64,000 nucleotides of DNA from contig OU744447.1 of assembly GCA_916610825.1 (NCBI GenBank), forward strand, positions 1-64,000, in the 5' to 3' direction. A program made the position numbers and the translations under genes. Positions 58,343 to 64,000 of this stretch are shown here, one piece after another. The DNA is from Haliclystus octoradiatus (taxonomy: Eukaryota > Cnidaria > Staurozoa > Stauromedusae > Haliclystidae). The notes below the pieces were generated by a model. That model worked only from the letters and a program-made list of their open reading frames with translations, was not told the DNA's origin and searched no databases. Position 1 is the stretch's first letter. Each line of letters starts with the position of its first letter.

Positions 58343-61300
58343 TTAACTATGATTGAGGAAACGGAATGCAAATAGATATGTTTTTAGTGTACTCTTGAAT
58401 ATACGTAATGATTTACAACCTTGCAAGTCTTTCGATATATTGTTCCATAAAGTTGGAGCAGCCACAGAAAATGCTCTATCACCATATGATTTCATATTAG
58501 TAGATGGATTTGTCAATAAATTACCAGACGATGATCTGAGACATCTCTTAGGGCAATACTCAACAAGTAGTTCACGTAAGTATGTCAATGCAAGTCCATG
58601 TAAGGACTTGAAAGTCAGTAATAACATCTTGAATTTAATACGTTGCTCTACTGGAAGCCAGTGTAGTTCATATAAAATAGGTTTGATATTATCATATTTG
58701 CAGGTTATTGTGGTAAGTCTTGCTGCTGCATTTTGAATACGTTGTAATTTTTGAATTAAACACTTGTTCAGGCCAAAATATAAAGAGTTTTGTCGATTTT
58801 GGACGATACAAAAGTATGAACCAAAATTTTTGCGGTATGTAAATCGAGGTACTTTCTGATCTTAGAAATGCAACGTAGGTGGTAAAAAGATGATTTGCAT
58901 ACAGTATTGATGTGCTTAGTCATTGATAAATCTTTGTCAAATACAACACCAATATTACGTGCAGATGATGTTGGAATGATAGGCTCGCCAACAAAATTGA
59001 GAGATAGAAAAGAAGGTTGAAATCGAGAACTAATGTGCAGTATCTCAGTTTTGCTCTTGTTCAATTTTAGCTTGTTAATCAACATCCATTTATCTATATC
59101 AGCAACACAGGCTTCAATTTTGCTTATGGCAGATTGAAATTCTCCATTCACTGAAGGTTGAAAAGTTATAAAAATTTGGATTTCATCATAAATGAAATTG
59201 AACATTGTGTTTTCGCAAAATATCACCAATAGGAGACGTGTATAGAAGATATAAAATTGGTCCAAGTACAGATCCCTGGGGACCTCCACAATTATGACTC
59301 TTTGATTTAGATCTTGAATCATAAATGTATACAAACTGTTCTCGATTATGCAGATACGATTTAAACCAATCAAGGGCAGCACCTTTTATTCCAAACTTTG
59401 ATGATAATCGGGATAACAAGATGCAATGATCAACCGTGTCAAAAGCAGCAGAAAGGTCCAACAAAAGAAGAAGAACAGAGCCTTGACTGTCAAGAGTGCG
59501 AAGAATACTATTTTGCACACGAAGAAGAGCTGTTTCTGTGCTGTGAAATTCTTTGAAAAGCTGATTGAAATAATTCATTCAAGTTGTTATTTGACAAATA
59601 TTCTTTCAGCTGAGATGCAACTGTCTTTTCTAAACATTTGGATACAAATGTAAGATTAGAAATTGGTCTGAAATTCTTTAACTCTTCAGAGTCCAAAGAG
59701 GTTAATTTCAGTGCAGGTGCAAGGGCACCAGTCTTCATTGATATAGGAACAATTGATGATTCTAACGAACGGTTCACAATCCTAGTAATGACTGGTAGGA
59801 GGATAGGAAAACATTTCTTCAAGACTACGGCTGGTCTGGGGTCCAGTATACAGGACTTATTACATGATGCACCAATTAAAACAGCAAGGTCATCTTCAGA
59901 TATGGGGTGGAATAAATTGAATTCCGATGAACAAGAGGTAGGTATATTTATTATTTCCGTGGAGTCTGCGAAGGAAGGGAGGTTCAGTCTAGTATTGGCG
60001 ATTTTATCAGTAAAAAAGTTAATAAATCTGTTTGCAAGTTCTTCAGATGACTTTGATGTTGGCAATTTGCGAGCAGGTTTGGAACAGAGCATCTTAGAAA
60101 CATTATAAAAATATCATGGTACTTACTAGGTGACATTGATCAACATTTAAATTCCTGTCTACAGTGAGCTTCTTAAGACGCTTACATCGTTCAAGTTTAC
60201 GTCGAATAATCTTTTGAAAAGATATTTCAGGCGAATACCATGGAGATTTATCACGTATGGTAACAACCTTTTTCACAAGAGGAGCATGAGTAATTATTAG
60301 GCCTGAAAGTATCTTGTCATATTGGCATATATCATCTGTAGGTTGCGAAATTACATGAGACTGCAATAGATATGAGTAGAATTTATCATAGCCAATGGAC
60401 TTGATCTTGCGATATGATATGGTACGTTTTTCCTTCTTAGGCTTTTTAAGAGAAAGAGTACAGTGTAGTGCCAAATGATCTGAGATTACATGATCATAAA
60501 CAGATATATTATCAATAAAATGTTCATCATTTCTAGTTATCATCAAATCTAATGTATTATTGCTATTGTGAATGGCGAAATTAATCTGCTGACATAGATT
60601 GAAAGAGTCCAATAAATATGCAAACTTTGCTGAAATAGGATCAGATTTGTTATCCATATGAATATTAAAATCACCAGCAATAAATAAATGTCCAGCTGAA
60701 ATAACTAAGGACTCCAATAGCGTTGAAAATTCATTTCGAAATATAGATGTCGATAACTGATTTCTAGCAGAAGGTGGAGGTCGATAGATCAAATATATCT
60801 GGACACTAATTTTAATAGGGTGAGGTAAGCTCAATTCAATAATCTCGAATGATCGGAATTGTCTAACAGGTAGTTGTTTTAAGCATAAACAGTTTCTGAA
60901 TAGAACTCCAACACCTCCACCCCTGGCATCACTTCTTGGTATATGCTTGAAACAGTACCCAGCTGGACATAGTTCTTCAATAGTATGATTTTCAGAAGGC
61001 TTTAACCACGTTTCAGTAAGTGCTAGAATATCAACAGAATTCTCAGTAACATAATCATGGATTTTCAATGCTTTGTTGTTAATTGATCTGGCATTCATCA
61101 AACAAAACTTAACACGTGATTTAGGAATAACACTGAAAAGATGTGAATTGCACTTGATATTAGATGGTGAAGGGTACCGTTAATTCAAATTAAATTTATT
61201 CGAATTATTGTCGTTAGAGTTGTCGCTAGAGTCTTTCGGTGCTTTCGAAGTCTTCGAACCATTACGAGCATATTTTAAAATGCCTAAGATTCTTACTTTT

Positions 61301-61398
61301 TCCTCTAGCTCTATTTTTTCTTGAAGTTGATTTAAAATGCATCATATTATTGTAATTGAAACAACCCAAGCCAGAATAGCTGATACTAAAAAGTTCAT
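58343..61398 (-). pseudogene. ORF2 of L2-like element: endonuclease and RT
   Basis: The ATG at 61398 opens a hydrophobic leader (MNFLVSAILAWVVSITII) cut by a stop, then a basic/acidic stretch. Endonuclease 61101-60103: [84 protein letters not shown] (Gly for Val), then FIYDEIQIF, where the YADD catalytic box has lost its alanine and second aspartate. C-terminal block LLLTFKSLHGLA and SYGDRAFSVAAPTLWN to 58343. Four frame changes (near 60100, 59570, 59250 and 58770). Inactive. Confidence 0.82.
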
Positions 61399-61496
61399 CT
61401 CTATTCTAAATTATGATACCTTGATTTTTCATTGTCAAATAATAGTATGTTGAAAATGATATAAAGATATAAAGTTTTATAAAACTTGACCAGATA

Positions 61497-62392
61497 ATAA
61501 CTTTGAGTTTGATTTAAATCACCAATAACTTTGAGTTTGATTTAAATCACCAATAACTTTGAGTTTGATTTAAATCACCAATAACTTTGAGTTTGATTTA
61601 AATCACCAATAACTTTGAGTTTGATTTAAATCACCAATAACTTTGAGTTTGATTTAAATCACCAATAACTTTGAGTTTGATTTAAATCACCAATAACTTT
61701 GAGTTTGATTTAAATCACCAACAACTTTGAGTTTGATTTAAATCACCAATAACTTTGAGTTTGATTTAAATCACCAATAACTTTGAGTTTGATTTAAATC
61801 ACCAATAACTTTGAGTTTGATTTAAATCACCAATAACTTTGAGTTTGATTTAAATCACCAATAACTTTGAGTTTGATTTAAATCACCAATAACTTTGAGT
61901 TTGATTTAAATCACCAATAACTTTGAGTTTGATTTAAATCACCAATAACTTTGAGTTTGATTTAAATCACCAATAACTTTGAGTTTGATTTAAATCACCA
62001 ATAACTTTGAGTTTGATTTAAATCACCAACAACTTTGAGTTTGATTTAAATCACCAATAACTTTGAGTTTGATTTAAATCACCAATAACTTTGAGTTTGA
62101 TTTAAATCACCAATAACTTTGAGTTTGATTTAAATCACCAATAACTTTGAGTTTGATTTAAATCACCAATAACTTTGAGTTTGATTTAAATCACCAATAA
62201 CTTTGAGTTTGATTTAAATCACCAATAACTTTGAGTTTGATTTAAATCACCAATAACTTTGAGTTTGATTTAAATCACCAATAACTTTGAGTTTGATTTA
62301 AATCACCAACAACTTTGAGTTTGATTTAAATCACCAATAACTTTGAGTTTGATTTAAATCACCAACAACTTTGAGTTTGATTTAAATCACCA
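61497..62392. repeat. 28-bp minisatellite, 32 units
   Basis: Unit ATAACTTTGAGTTTGATTTA then AATCACCA; 896 bp equals exactly 32 units with no length change. The only variation noticed is T to C in the second base of four units. Each unit holds the perfect 12-bp palindrome TGATTTAAATCA. Confidence 0.95.
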
Positions 62393-64000
62393 ATAACTTC
62401 TAACTTGTAGTGATTTAGTATTAAATCAAACAACCAACGTAAAGAAAACAACAAAGTGTTAATAACTAGAACTATATAACAGTATATAATGTAATAAAAT
62501 AATTAAAAAAACTGCGTTAATTGTGATATTGAACAGGAGCACGCAAAACGCGTCCGTCGCCAATCAAGGCGCTACGTTCGAATACTCTGTCTATACAGCA
62601 CAACAGCTGCTTTGCTTCTCACATAATTCAAATGAGAACACACACCTGCATTCATTAAAAGGTTTTGATAACATTAACATCTTCAGACACATTTAAATGC
62701 ATTGATTTCTTTGTTACAAGAAACAATTCATTCTTTTATTTTTTTAAGAAAAACGAGTCGTTCCAATACAAACATTATCTATATCTATAAACGTCAAAGT
62801 CTCTGTGTGTGTAAGCGTGCTGTCGCGACCATGGATTTGTTTTTCGTTTTTCTCTGTCAATTGTTACGTAAATTTCGAAAAACAGATTGTTAGAATCCAT
62901 GTCATCCCGCGAATTTAATGACGCTTTTAGATTTTTATATTTCATTCCCTATTTCATACATCGAAACATATCTTTATTTTGTATTCCAACTTTGCGTGAC
63001 AACAACAAAGCAATTTGTCCTTCTCAATTTCACACACATCATTGACCATTCTCTATTGTTCACGCGATTATTCTATTGTTCTATTGATGAAATCTGTCAA
63101 TCAAATTCTAAATCTAAGTAACGGAGACTTGCAGTCTTGAAAATGAATTAATCAACCCCAGCAGCGCGGGCACTCATTGCTAGTATGCTTATATATTGAA
63201 ACAGGTAGTTTTAGTGTTATAAAAATAAACACCGTTTTCATCAAAATCTGAACCTATTTGCAGCTCGTTTTTGAACGAAGTCTCAAAGAGTGTCCACGAA
63301 TAGGATACTTTGTCTGGGCAATTGTAGAAAAGTTGTCTGGGTCTAAATCTACCAAATTCTATAAAATTCTGAATTTCATATGGAATAGAGGCCAATAAAA
63401 TCTCACCTGATATCCGAATTCAGATATCCATTACTTATAGATTTACTTACTCATTATCTGATTCATCTCGGAAGGCTATGAAATTATTTCTTGGCGATAA
63501 TGAAAAGAAGAAATTGCAATCATATCAAAGATATTATGATATTCAGTTTTCATCTTTAAATTACCATCAACAAGTCTCACTATTAAAGAACAAGAAATGA
63601 TGTACAAAGAAATAACTCAAATGTGTAACTAATGTACCTCATATTATCTGACATTAATCAATTGTTTGATATTTGATGTTTCTTATCGGAATGCTGTAAA
63701 CCTAACCTAGTGTATATCTATTTAATCGAAACCGACTAGGGTACTATTCGATGATCTGCATTCTGATTGGTTGTTCCATCGTTCACTATTTTCTCATAGT
63801 GAATGCTGGCAAGCTCCCTCGCAAATTTCAAAAAGTAAACATGCGATTTGCAGGTGTTTTTGAATAAAAATTTTATACAAATTACGAGAGTGACTTATAA
63901 ATTCCATCCCCGAGAACAAAAGATGAGATGAAGTTGTTCAATGGTAGGCTATGCATATACAATTTTATTCTTATTTAACAATCTTCTCGCAACTTCTCGC
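62393..64000. other. no gene recognised
   Basis: AT-rich DNA with only short frames (62702-62893, 62918-63121, 63189-63395) lacking any motif. The next TRAPPC13 exon was looked for here and not found. Confidence 0.5.

Overview
The window is AT-rich animal DNA. The evidence is spliced host exons with GT/AG introns, tRNA-derived SINEs and non-LTR, LTR, BEL/Pao and Penelope-like retroelements, with no bacterial-style gene packing. The repeat mix suggests a marine invertebrate, but the sequence alone does not fix the species. Only one host gene is recognisable: the first three coding exons of a TRAPPC13 homologue (+ strand, 48194-56002). Its remaining exons must lie beyond the window. Almost everything else is mobile or tandemly repeated DNA.

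Layout. 1-9753: two near-complete CR1-like elements (A and B, - strand), separated and bounded by long (TG)n tracts, with (GATA)n at the 3' end. In both copies ORF1 and the endonuclease-reverse transcriptase ORF2 share one frame and are divided by a single UGA-C stop. 9754-14460: a decayed non-LTR element whose ORF2 carries a 2A-like motif. 14519-28495: a 14-kb array of a 45-bp minisatellite. It is invaded by a Gypsy element with 5-bp target duplications, a fragment duplicated from such a Gypsy, a 961-bp TRIM-like LTR element and SINEs, and is shuffled by block duplications, one of which keeps an empty-site paralogue of the Gypsy insertion. 29004-32877: a non-LTR element with an intact 957-aa ORF2. 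32878-37930: a BEL/Pao element with a CR1-type element nested in its protease region, then scrambled by an inversion of about 1.24 kb. 37905-39570: inverted repeats enclosing a degenerate SWIM-zinc-finger gene. 40944-45988: a truncated Gypsy whose RNase H is split by a very young gag-only LTR element (LTRs differ by one base). 46655-48103: a long foldback repeat and a MITE with 8-bp target duplications that ends about 90 bp upstream of the TRAPPC13 start codon. 48194-56002: TRAPPC13, its introns filled with a SINE, Penelope-like fragments, a 31-bp tandem repeat, a 1-kb TIR element and RTE-like debris. 56003-64000: microsatellites, another TIR element, CR1/L2-like remnants and a 32-copy array of a 28-bp repeat.

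How the parts relate. The autonomous elements probably supply machinery to the short ones. The TRIM-like element shares its LTR terminus and primer-binding site with the array Gypsy. The target duplications and nesting give a relative history. Most protein-coding copies are broken; the ORF1s of copies A and B, both ORFs at 29-32.6 kb and the gag-only ORF at 41.7 kb remain open. All family names come from motifs and reading frames seen here and from general knowledge; no database search was possible.
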